From: a virus
Direction: 5' to 3' (one strand)
DNA length: 28,647 bases
IMG/VR virus record: IMGVR_UViG_3300034002_000019
Span: 1-28,647 of that record
Shown here: piece by piece, positions 13,860 through 20,793 of the stretch
Layout: each line of letters begins with the position of its first letter
How positions within the stretch are numbered: position 1 is the first letter of the stretch
Notes under the pieces: generated by a model
The model's input: only the letters and a program-made list of their open reading frames with translations
Databases searched by the model: none
What the model was told of the DNA's origin: nothing
Position numbers and translations under genes: made by a program

Positions 13860-14180
13860 ATGACGAAGAAAGCAACGACCAGCACTAAGAAGTCGGCGGG
13901 CGAAGCCGCCGACGCGCACGAGGCCGAAGCGCCCGCCGCGCGCGTCGTCAAGTACGTGGTCAACCGCCCGTACAGCGCGGGCGAGGCTCCCGACATTGTG
14001 GACGCGGAGGTCACGCACGAGTACGAGGGCGAGGAAGACCTGCTCCGCCTTCGCCTCGTCAACCCGCCGCGCGGCGTCGAGGACGACGTTAAGCGCGTGC
14101 GCCGCTCCGACCGCCGCGAGGTCGGGACGTGGTTTGAGCCCGCCGCGCCCGGGGAGCTTGCCGAAGAGGTGGCTGAATAA
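13860..14180 (+). CDS. Hypothetical tail-region protein
   Basis: A 106-residue protein with AGGGAGTGAGTA before its ATG. The first ~28 residues are low-complexity (lysine/threonine, then alanine/glutamate). The rest (VVKYVVNRPYSAGEAPDIVD, then LLRLRLVNPPRGVEDDVKRV) is a small beta-rich domain with an acidic tail. Its stop shares bases with the start of the chaperone gene (TAATG), so translation is coupled. No family recognised. Between tube and chaperone genes it could be a tube accessory or assembly factor. Confidence 0.66.
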   Translation: MTKKATTSTKKSAGEAADAHEAEAPAARVVKYVVNRPYSAGEAPDIVDAEVTHEYEGEEDLLRLRLVNPPRGVEDDVKRVRRSDRREVGTWFEPAAPGELAEEVAE

Positions 14181-14716
14181 TGGCGACCGCCGTACAGCCG
14201 GACGCCGCCGCCGAACTCGCGCGGGCTCTCGGGCAGGTGAGTGAGACGGTCACCGTCACCGTGGGCGGCAAGCCCCGCGAGGTGACGGTGACGCCGCTCC
14301 GCCTCCGCCAGTTCGCCCGCGTCCTGAAGTCCTTCCAGCGCCTCCGCGACGCCGGCCTCGTCGAGACCGAAGCCCTGAAGGACATCGCGGCCGGCGACGA
14401 CGGCAAGGAGGCGGCCGGGCGACTCGACTTCCTCAAGATGTTTCTCGACGGCGGCGAGGAAATCGTCAACGTCCTGACCATCGCCGTCGAGGGGAAGATG
14501 AAGGCCGAGCACGTCGACGCCCTCGACCTCGCCGACGGCGCGCGCCTCGCCTCGGCGGTCTTCGGGGTGAACCTGGATTTTTTTTACCAGAATCGGGAGA
14601 CGATCCAGGAGGCGCTCGCGCCCGCGCTCAAGGCCGTCAAAAGGGTGGCGGACGAGGGCGTGGGGACGCTTGGGCTGCCACCATCGACAGACTCCGGGGA
14701 GTCGGATACTCCCTAG
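14180..14716 (+). CDS. Tail assembly chaperone, short form (G-like)
   Basis: A 178-residue protein located exactly where the chaperone lies, between tube and tape measure. It has a beta-strand start (VTVTVGGKPREVTVTPLRLR) and then helices (QFARVLKSFQRLRDAGLVE). The stop is at 14714-14716. A second open frame at -1 relative to it continues past that stop to 14878 with no usable start codon of its own, which is the classical G/GT arrangement. A T8 run at 14578-14585 gives two consecutive TTT codons in a gene that otherwise prefers TTC. The product would bind the tape measure during tail building. Confidence 0.78.
   Translation: MATAVQPDAAAELARALGQVSETVTVTVGGKPREVTVTPLRLRQFARVLKSFQRLRDAGLVETEALKDIAAGDDGKEAAGRLDFLKMFLDGGEEIVNVLTIAVEGKMKAEHVDALDLADGARLASAVFGVNLDFFYQNRETIQEALAPALKAVKRVADEGVGTLGLPPSTDSGESDTP
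14578..14584 (+). other. Candidate -1 frameshift slippery site (T TTT TTT)
   Basis: The heptamer T TTT TTT is in the correct phase: zero-frame codons TTT at 14579-14581 and 14582-14584. It belongs to an 8-T run, rare in this GC-rich DNA. The -1 frame is open from here to 14878. A weaker alternative site is C AAA AGG at 14638-14644, closer to the end of the short form. Confidence 0.5.
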
Positions 14717-14878
14717 ACGAAATCCAGAATTTCACCCTCGCCCAGATACGGCTCTTCTCGGCGTCCGCGTCGCGCCGTATGCACGAAGACGCCGCCATGC
14801 TGCTTTACCTCGTCAGGCTGGGCGCGTGGGGCAAGGGTGAAGACGTAGAGAAGTTGACGCGGGCGCTCACCTCCTGAG
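14584..14878 (+). CDS. Tail chaperone frameshift extension (T-like)
   Basis: The -1 frame downstream of the slip site. Its conserved-looking part starts about 14671 (WAATIDRLRGVGYSLDEIQ, then FTLAQIRLFSASASRRMHED, then LLYLVRLGAWGKGEDVE). That text resembles the C-terminal extension of GT-type chaperones and differs clearly from the zero frame's low-complexity end. The first plausible in-frame start codon is a late ATG at 14779, so frameshifting is the simplest route to expression. The fusion (14180 to ~14584, then -1) would recruit tube protein to the tape measure. The region 14584-14670 in this frame is glycine/arginine-rich and could lie outside the real product if the slip occurs later. 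Confidence 0.68.
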
Positions 14879-14904
14879 CCGCCCGCGTCCGCTCATCCCT
14901 TCCG

Positions 14905-17900
14905 ATGGCACGCACACAGCAAGACATTCTCGTGAAGATCAAAGTCCTTCTTGAAGGGCTCGGGAATGTGCGCGCTCTCGCGGGCCACGTTAAAGACCTC
15001 AACGCGGGCGGAGGGCAGACGGCGGCGCTCGCCGGCAACATAGACCGACTCGCGGGGGCCGTCGACCGGCTCGCCGACGCGTCGGCGAAGACCTCGAAGA
15101 GCCGCGGCGGCTTCGTTAGTTTCCTCGTCGGCGTCTCGGCCGTCGTCTCCACCCTCGCCAACATCCCCCAAGCCTTCCAGGGCGTCGGCAAGCTGCTCGA
15201 CCTCGTGGACGGGTTAGAGGGCGCTCTCGACGGCCTCTTCGGGAAGGTCTCAGGGCTATTCCAGCGCGTGGGCGCTTCCGTGTCGAGCGCCCTGTCGTCC
15301 GTCGGCTCGTCTCTCTCGGGGCTCGTCGGCGGCGCCGGAGGGGGCGCAGGCGCGGCGCTCGCCGGCCTCGGCGGGGCGCTGGCCGGGCTCGCGCCCGTCG
15401 CGCTCGCGGTCGGGGCCGCGCTGGCCGTAGTCGTTGGGGTGTTGGCGGCGGCGGCGGCCGGCTTCCTCTCGCTCGCCGCGTCGGTCGGGGTCGGGGCCGT
15501 CGCGCTCTCCTTCATCGCGCAGCGCGGGCTTGAGGTTCAACGCTCGCTTGAGCAGGTGCGGCTCGGCATCGCGGCAATCGTCACCTCTCTGGCCGACGTG
15601 AAGGTGGACGGCCTGCCCGTCGAAGGCGCGGAGAAGTTCCGCGCGGCGATGGCCGTCTCCGCCGATCAGTTGAAGAAACTCCAGGTGGACGCCGTGAATA
15701 CGGTCGCCACCTTCGAGCAGATTGCCCCCGCGTTTCAGACCGCCATCGGGCCGGGGCTCGCGGCCAAGCTCACGCTCGACGAGATAAGAGGCATCACGGT
15801 CAAGGTCGTGCAGGCGGCCTCCGCCATCGGACTGCCGCTCAACCAGGTCAGTCAGGAAGTCCGCGCCATCCTCGAAGGCACGATTAACGAGGACGCCCGT
15901 CTCGCCAAAGTGCTCGGCATCTCCAACGAGATGGTGAAGTCGTGGAAGCAGCAGGGGAAGCTCGCCGAAGAGTTGAACAAGCGCCTCGCGGGCTTCGCGG
16001 TCGCGGGCGTCGAGGCCGCCGACACGATGGACGGCCTGACCTCGAATCTGCAAGAGGCTTTGAACGTCTTCTCGGCCGAGGCCACGGGGCGAGCCTTCGG
16101 CGCGCTCAAGGGCGAGTTCAAGCGGCTCCTGCCGCAGCTCTTCGACTTCAAGAGCGCGGGCATCTCGGCGCAGTTCAAGGGACTGACCACGCTGGCCGAC
16201 GAGGTGCTGGTCAGGGTCGTGCGCATCGGCGGCCAGGTAGCGCAGAACATCGTCTCGGGGCTGCGTCAGGCGTCGGCGTTCGTCCAACAGAACCGCGGCC
16301 AGATTAACGGCATACTCAATCAGGTGGAGACGATGGTGGGCCTGCTCATTCGGGCGGTGGGGGTCGTCGCGCAAATCGCCACCTCGTCCGCGACGTGGGG
16401 CAGCACCCTCTCGGTAGTGCAGACCGTGCTCGGCCTGATTAACGTCATCCTCGCGCTCGTCCTAGACCAGTTCCGGCAGATGGCTCCTTACCTTCAGCTC
16501 GCCATCCTCGCCGCGAATCTGCTCCTTGCCTCGCAGCCCGCCCTCGCCGCGGCCGCGCGGGTCGGCGCCGGCGGGGCGAGCGGCCAGGAGCAGACCGGGC
16601 TCAGTTCTGTGCGGCTCAACCCGGACGGGAGCCTCAAAGGCGGGATTGATGTCGTGGGCGCCGCGCGCGCGGCCGGGGGCGGCGGAGGGAAGGGCGGCGG
16701 AGGCCGGCAGAGTCAGGTCAGGGAACTTACGCAGAGGCTCGAAGAGGCACGGATTGACACGGCTCTCGCGCGCTTCCAGGCCAAAGCGGAGCGCATCAAG
16801 CAGGACATAGAGGCGAGCGTGCAGGCGGTGCGCGACGGCCTCGAAGACTCCATCCTCTCAATCGGCGACGCCTTCCGCCTTGAGGCCGCGCTCGCGGACA
16901 AGTACCTCGCCGCGGAGAAAGAGCGACTACAGGGGGAGATTGACGCGGCGAAGGCGAGACGCGACCTCGCCGTCAAGGGGCTCGACCCCAAGCTCACCTC
17001 GGAGGAAAGACGGCTCGCCATTGCCGCCGAGGACGAAAAGCTCACCGAGCAGACCGTCCGGCTCGAAGCCGAGCGCGACAGGCTCACGCAGGAGACCCTT
17101 AACAAGAAGAACGCTATCGTCCGCGCGGAGGCGCTGGCGCGCGAAGAGCTGGCGCGGTCTATCGCCGACATCGAAACTCAACTCGGCGACCTCTCGCCCT
17201 CCTCGCAGACGCGCATTGACGCGCTGGCCGCCGGCATCGAAGACCGCTTCAGGGAAGTCCGAGAGAAGCTGGAGGCGGAAGTCCGCGCGGGCAGTAAGAC
17301 GGCCGAGGAAGCCCTGGAGAACCTTAAGAGGCTCATCGGCGGCCTCTCCGACCGCGCGAAGTTCGACGTGCTCGCCGGGGGCGCGGGCGACAAGCTAAAC
17401 GAGCTGCGCGACCTTCAGGAGCTGCTCGACATCGGCGTCTCTCAGGGCACCATCAAGAGCAGGGACGCCGCGAAGCGCCGGCTTGAGTTGGAGCGTGAGT
17501 ATAAGCGCGCTCTGCTCGACACCATCGCGGGGCTCGCGGAGATTGCCCGCCGGACGGGCGACCCGGAACTCGCCGCGCGGGTGCGTGAATTACAGATAGA
17601 GTGGGCGAAGCTCGGCCACGTCATCGACGAGACGGCCAAGCGCATCGACGACACGCTCAGGAGCGGCTTAGAAGACACGCTCGTCAGCATCATCACGCGC
17701 ACCGAGACTGTCGGCGAAGCCTTCCGCAAGCTGGCTCAGACCATCCTCGCCGAGATAGCCCGCATCGTCGCCGCCAACCTCGTCGAGAAAATCTTCGGCG
17801 GCCTGCTCAACACGGGCGGCGGCAACTCCATCGGGGGAATCCTGTCAGGGGCTCTAGGGGGTGGCACGAAGCCGTCGAGTAACCCGAAAGCGCCGGGGAG

Positions 17901-18597
17901 CGGTATTGAGCAAGTCCCGCTCCTGATAAAGAACCTCGGCTCAAACATCAGGGGCGTCGAGACGCGGGCGGGTAGCACCGTTACAGAACTACAACGCGGC
18001 TTCGGTCAAGTCGGGGCAATGTTCAATCAATTGCTCTCCTTCCTCCCGAGCCTACTTCCCGCGACGCCGTCCTTTTTGAGCGGCTTGATTAACGCCGCCG
18101 TGGGCGCGTTCGCCGGGGAATTGGGCGGGGCACTCGCCCAGCGTGCGGGCGACGCTGACGAGGGTCCGTCACAGTCCAGACCGACGACGCGGCCGGTGCT
18201 AAAGCGACGGGACGGCGGGTTCATCCGAGGAGCGGGGACGGGCACGAGCGACTCCATCCTCGCGCGCCTGTCGAACGGCGAGTATGTAATCAGAGAGTGG
18301 GCCGTGCGGATGGTCGGGCCCGAAGTGCTCGACATCATCAACAGATTTGGGCGTGTGCCTATGGTAGACGCGCCGGCCTTCGCGTTAGGCGGGCCGGTAG
18401 GGTTTACGCTGTCCAACGTCGAGGCTCCCGACCCGTCACAGTTCGGGCTGAGCGAAGTTATCGCGCCGCGCGTGGAGAACCACTTCCACGGGGTCAAGGA
18501 TATGGCTTCATTCAAGCAGAGCGAGCAGGCCATCAAGCGCGACCTGTCGCGCGCGACTATGGACGGCATCCGCCGCGCCAAGAGTCGGCCGAGGTAG
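14905..18597 (+). CDS. Tail tape measure protein
   Basis: A 1230-residue protein, the longest gene here. Segments: an N-terminal helical part; a hydrophobic, alanine/glycine-rich stretch (~145-205, e.g. LAPVALAVGAALAVVVGVLA) as in other tape measures that insert into the membrane; a region ~230-460 typical of lambda gpH-like proteins (AFQTAIGPGLAAKLTLDEIR, VRAILEGTINEDARLAKVLG); a long coiled coil (~605-860); and a C-terminus with LKRRDGGFIRGAGTGTSDS and LSNGEYVIREWAVR, the 'GG-GTSDSI-L-NGE-V' signature of phage tape measures. By the usual ~1.5 angstrom per residue rule the tail would be near 180 nm. No clear Shine-Dalgarno precedes the ATG. Confidence 0.93.
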   Translation: MARTQQDILVKIKVLLEGLGNVRALAGHVKDLNAGGGQTAALAGNIDRLAGAVDRLADASAKTSKSRGGFVSFLVGVSAVVSTLANIPQAFQGVGKLLDLVDGLEGALDGLFGKVSGLFQRVGASVSSALSSVGSSLSGLVGGAGGGAGAALAGLGGALAGLAPVALAVGAALAVVVGVLAAAAAGFLSLAASVGVGAVALSFIAQRGLEVQRSLEQVRLGIAAIVTSLADVKVDGLPVEGAEKFRAAMAVSADQLKKLQVDAVNTVATFEQIAPAFQTAIGPGLAAKLTLDEIRGITVKVVQAASAIGLPLNQVSQEVRAILEGTINEDARLAKVLGISNEMVKSWKQQGKLAEELNKRLAGFAVAGVEAADTMDGLTSNLQEALNVFSAEATGRAFGALKGEFKRLLPQLFDFKSAGISAQFKGLTTLADEVLVRVVRIGGQVAQNIVSGLRQASAFVQQNRGQINGILNQVETMVGLLIRAVGVVAQIATSSATWGSTLSVVQTVLGLINVILALVLDQFRQMAPYLQLAILAANLLLASQPALAAAARVGAGGASGQEQTGLSSVRLNPDGSLKGGIDVVGAARAAGGGGGKGGGGRQSQVRELTQRLEEARIDTALARFQAKAERIKQDIEASVQAVRDGLEDSILSIGDAFRLEAALADKYLAAEKERLQGEIDAAKARRDLAVKGLDPKLTSEERRLAIAAEDEKLTEQTVRLEAERDRLTQETLNKKNAIVRAEALAREELARSIADIETQLGDLSPSSQTRIDALAAGIEDRFREVREKLEAEVRAGSKTAEEALENLKRLIGGLSDRAKFDVLAGGAGDKLNELRDLQELLDIGVSQGTIKSRDAAKRRLELEREYKRALLDTIAGLAEIARRTGDPELAARVRELQIEWAKLGHVIDETAKRIDDTLRSGLEDTLVSIITRTETVGEAFRKLAQTILAEIARIVAANLVEKIFGGLLNTGGGNSIGGILSGALGGGTKPSSNPKAPGSGIEQVPLLIKNLGSNIRGVETRAGSTVTELQRGFGQVGAMFNQLLSFLPSLLPATPSFLSGLINAAVGAFAGELGGALAQRAGDADEGPSQSRPTTRPVLKRRDGGFIRGAGTGTSDSILARLSNGEYVIREWAVRMVGPEVLDIINRFGRVPMVDAPAFALGGPVGFTLSNVEAPDPSQFGLSEVIAPRVENHFHGVKDMASFKQSEQAIKRDLSRATMDGIRRAKSRPR

Positions 18598-18601
18598 CTA
18601 C

Positions 18602-19273
18602 ATGGCATTTCACGAAATAGTCTTCCCCCTGAGCGTCGACCGCTGCCTCTCCGCGCACGAGTGGCTCACGACCATCATCGAGCTGGGCGACCAGTCGGAG
18701 CAGAGAATCCCGCAGGGCACGGACGGGCGGCGGAAGTTCAACGCGTCTCTGGGTGTCCGTTCTCTTGTGGACTTAAAGGCGCTTCTCAAATTCCACGCCC
18801 TGCGCCACGGCGAGACCTACGGCTTCAAGGTGCGCGACCTCGTTGACTATACGGTCACGCGCGGAACCGAGGGCACGCTCCAGTATGTCTACAACGGCGT
18901 CACGGCGAGCTTCCAGTTACAGAAGATTTACTCCGACTCGGCGGCGACGTGGATTCGGGAGATTTATAAGCCCGAGCAGGGGAGCGTCAAGGTCTACCGC
19001 AACGGCACGCTCAGAACCGAGGGCACGCACTACAACATCAACTACGCGACGGGGGTTATCACCTTCACGGCCGGCAACATACCTACGGCCGGCAACGTCA
19101 TCGAGTGGGAGGGGCGCTTCTACGTGCCCGTTCGCTTCACCGTCAAGGAGATACCGGCGGCCGAGTTCGTCGCCACGATGGAAGAGGCGTCGGACGGCTC
19201 GGGGTGGGCGGTTAAGTCGGGGACGAGCGACCTGCCCGAGGTGGGCATGGTCGAAGTTCGTGACTACGTTTAG
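18602..19273 (+). CDS. Tail tip protein, DUF2460 family
   Basis: A 223-residue protein starting 4 nt after the tape measure stop. The opening (FHEIVFPLSVDRCLSAHEWL) and RKFNASLGVRSLVDLKALLKF, LRHGETYGFKVRDLVDYTV match the DUF2460 family of distal-tail proteins. The C-terminal part is beta-rich (VITFTAGNIP, IEWEGRFYVPVRFTVKEIP, FVATMEEASDGSGW). DUF2460, DUF2163, NlpC/P60 and a large tip protein in order also form the tail-tip set of many siphophages and of the Rhodobacter gene transfer agent. Here an unrelated cassette separates this gene from its DUF2163 partner. Its TAG stop overlaps the convergent HTH gene's TAA stop. Confidence 0.88.
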   Translation: MAFHEIVFPLSVDRCLSAHEWLTTIIELGDQSEQRIPQGTDGRRKFNASLGVRSLVDLKALLKFHALRHGETYGFKVRDLVDYTVTRGTEGTLQYVYNGVTASFQLQKIYSDSAATWIREIYKPEQGSVKVYRNGTLRTEGTHYNINYATGVITFTAGNIPTAGNVIEWEGRFYVPVRFTVKEIPAAEFVATMEEASDGSGWAVKSGTSDLPEVGMVEVRDYV

Positions 19274-19458
19274 GGTTTCTTAGCTTTGGCTGGCCTGCCG
19301 GGCTTACGCTCTTTGACAACCTTTAAGTCTTTCTCGTCTATCATGTGGACGTTTGCGAACTTCTCCGCTGGTAGTTGCCCCGATTGAATCAGAGCGTTGA
19401 CGCGCCTCACGCTTACGCCCAACCGCTCTGCCGCCTCTCTAGTGGTCAGCTTTCCCAT
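19270..19458 (-). CDS. Small excisionase/MerR-type HTH DNA-binding protein
   Basis: A 62-residue protein on the opposite strand to all phage structural genes. KLTTREAAERLGVSVRRVNA, then LIQSGQLPAEKFANVHMID, is the helix-turn-helix plus wing of the HTH_17/excisionase-like group. The basic tail KPGRPAKAKKP contains an AT-hook-like GRP. The ATG at 19458 has AAGGTGG just upstream; a GTG at 19464 within that site would add two residues. Its promoter lies in the inverted repeat 19476-19536, shared with the divergent gene at 19541, so it is probably an autoregulatory repressor of the cassette. Its stop overlaps the convergent DUF2460 stop by a few bases. Confidence 0.75.
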   Translation of the reverse strand: MGKLTTREAAERLGVSVRRVNALIQSGQLPAEKFANVHMIDEKDLKVVKERKPGRPAKAKKP

Positions 19459-19475
19459 GCCCACCTTATAGCAGA

Positions 19476-19536
19476 AAAACTATACCAGCGCAAGAATAAT
19501 TTAGTTGACAAACTATGCTTGCGCTGGTATAGTTTT
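19476..19536. promoter_or_regulatory. 19-bp perfect inverted-repeat operator between divergent genes
   Basis: AAAACTATACCAGCGCAAG (19476-19494) and its exact complement (19518-19536) flank 23 bp. Each arm contains a TATAGT -10 element, one for each direction. A dimeric protein bound to both arms would cover both promoters. The HTH protein encoded alongside is the obvious candidate. Confidence 0.85.
19505..19533 (+). promoter_or_regulatory. Strong sigma70 promoter of the cassette (rightward)
   Basis: TTGACA (19505-19510), exact consensus, and TATAGT (19528-19533), one mismatch, with the optimal 17-bp spacer. The expected start site is about 19540, with the ATG at 19541, so the message would be leaderless. 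On the other strand the left arm supplies TATAGT at 19484-19479 with only a weak -35 (CAACTA), so the leftward promoter is weaker. Confidence 0.78.
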
Positions 19537-19540
19537 CTAC

Positions 19541-19705
19541 ATGACAACCGCAGCAGCCGACGCCGAATACAAAAGCAACATCGGGCATGACTTCTCACTC
19601 GCGGACGCCTACGACCCCGAGTACTTGGACGAAGAGACGGAAGAGGGCGAGACGGCGGCGCGGCAGGAATTGAACCGGCGCATGAGCGATTGGTTCGGTA
19701 TGTAA
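19541..19705 (+). CDS. Small acidic protein, unknown function
   Basis: A 54-residue protein, strongly acidic in the middle (DPEYLDEETEEGE), with YKSNIGHDFSLADAY before and a C-terminal RMSDWFGM. It starts at the ATG directly at the predicted transcription start of a consensus promoter. An upstream TTG at 19505 in the same frame would lie inside the -35 element and is rejected. It is transcribed divergently from the HTH gene across a palindromic operator, an arrangement common to toxin-antitoxin, immunity and anti-defence genes. The acidic DNA-mimic-like composition is suggestive only. No family recognised. Confidence 0.6.
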   Translation: MTTAAADAEYKSNIGHDFSLADAYDPEYLDEETEEGETAARQELNRRMSDWFGM

Positions 19706-19712
19706 AACGGAA

Positions 19713-19745
19713 GCGAGCGGCGCGGTCGGAACCCCCGCCGCTCGC
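19713..19745 (+). other. Perfect 10-bp hairpin between cassette genes
   Basis: GCGAGCGGCG (19713-19722) pairs exactly with CGCCGCTCGC (19736-19745) around a 13-nt loop. There is no T run after it, so it is not a classic terminator. It may slow transcription or stabilise the upstream message, reducing expression of the 19784 gene relative to the small acidic protein. Confidence 0.55.
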
Positions 19746-19783
19746 ACAACACTCCACTCCAAAATCTTAGAAGGGAAAGCCAG

Positions 19784-20218
19784 ATGCCTAAGATTAACAC
19801 AAAGCAATCACAGTTGCAGCAACGTCTCGCGGAGTGCGAGCGCGGGGCGCGACTCATCAAGGGGCTCTTTGAAGCGGGCGACGATATACCCGACTTCATC
19901 ACGGACGCGGTGATGGACGCGCTCGACGCGGCGGCCGGGTTCACGGGGGTTGAGCATTTCGGTGAGACGGACTTCAACATGGACGGCCTCGCCAGCTTGC
20001 TCCTCGTCACACGCAACTTCGACCTGCGCCACTCGCACGAAGGTTTAGCCTTCCACGTCGCGGCCGTGCTAAATAACCCGAAGGTGCCCACGGACATCTA
20101 CAACACCTTGAGCGAGGGCGTCTCTGACCTTATCTCCGGCCCCGTTTCGGATTCGGCGCTGTCAATCGCGTTACACCTGCGGGCGCACGAAGCGAGAGAG
20201 GGGGCGAAGGTCGTCTAG
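19784..20218 (+). CDS. Hypothetical protein of the inserted cassette
   Basis: A 144-residue protein with AAGGGA as ribosome site 9 nt before the ATG. It looks mostly helical (LQQRLAECERGARLIKGLFE, ITDAVMDALDAAAGF, LASLLLVTRNFDLRHSHEGL). It has no catalytic motif or membrane segment that I can see. It lies between the small acidic gene and the HNH gene, not part of the conserved tail order, so it is probably accessory cargo. Function unknown. Confidence 0.68.
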   Translation: MPKINTKQSQLQQRLAECERGARLIKGLFEAGDDIPDFITDAVMDALDAAAGFTGVEHFGETDFNMDGLASLLLVTRNFDLRHSHEGLAFHVAAVLNNPKVPTDIYNTLSEGVSDLISGPVSDSALSIALHLRAHEAREGAKVV

Positions 20219-20265
20219 TGACAGGCCGCGCGGCGTCCCTCACGCGCCGCACCTTATAAGGTTAT

Positions 20266-20793
20266 ATGACAAACGAGACTAAAGTCTGTTCCAAGTGCGG
20301 TGAGGCCAAACCCCTTAATGCTTTTTATACCTACAAGAGTGGCAAGCGTGAGCGTGCATGTAAGTTATGCAGAAGAAATCCCCGCAAGCCTTGCCCGAAG
20401 TGCGGCGGAATCGAGAAGTTTAAGAACGGAGCATGTAAGCCCTGCGCCGAAGCCCCGGACGCGTACCGGCGACGGCGGCTCGAAACGGAGCGGCGTTATA
20501 ACAATAGCGAGAAGGGAGTCCGCAACGGGCGCGACAGGCGGCTCCGGTACTACTTCGGAATCACGCTTGCCGACTATGAAAGGATGTTTGAGGAACAAGG
20601 CGGCGTCTGCGCCATTTGTCGCAATCCAGAGGCTTCAAAGAAAATTTGTCTGAGCGTAGACCATGACCATGCGACAGGGAAAGTTCGCGGCCTTCTCTGT
20701 ATGAGGTGTAACACCGCGATTGAACGGATTGACAACGTGCCCGACTTTCTAAAAAACGCAGCGACTTACCTTGAAGTGAAGGACATAACCTGA
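20266..20793 (+). CDS. HNH nuclease, recombination endonuclease VII-like
   Basis: A 175-residue protein. The C-terminal half has a full endonuclease VII-type HNH: GGVCAICRN (C115, C118), LSVDHDHATGKVRGLLC (D132-H135) and CMRCN (C145, C148, N149). The N-terminal half has four more cysteine pairs (C8/C11, C32/C35, C43/C46, C57/C60), giving two zinc-ribbon-like units like the one in the 3459 protein. The active-site residues appear intact. T4 endonuclease VII resolves branched DNA, but many phage proteins of this family are free-standing homing endonucleases, and insertion inside a tail-gene string fits that. The stop shares an A with the next ATG (TGATG), so it is translationally coupled to the DUF2163 gene. 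Confidence 0.86.
   Translation: MTNETKVCSKCGEAKPLNAFYTYKSGKRERACKLCRRNPRKPCPKCGGIEKFKNGACKPCAEAPDAYRRRRLETERRYNNSEKGVRNGRDRRLRYYFGITLADYERMFEEQGGVCAICRNPEASKKICLSVDHDHATGKVRGLLCMRCNTAIERIDNVPDFLKNAATYLEVKDIT

Noticed and set aside
12983-14512. A 509-residue open frame on the minus strand
   Set aside because: It is antisense to tube, accessory and chaperone genes with normal coding character, lacks any domain, and is the expected by-product of GC-rich third codon positions.
15256-16374. A 372-residue minus-strand frame opposite the tape measure
   Set aside because: Low-complexity shadow of the tape measure gene.
19505-19540. An upstream TTG extension of the small acidic gene
   Set aside because: The TTG is the first half of the -35 hexamer and the added residues would be encoded by the operator arm.
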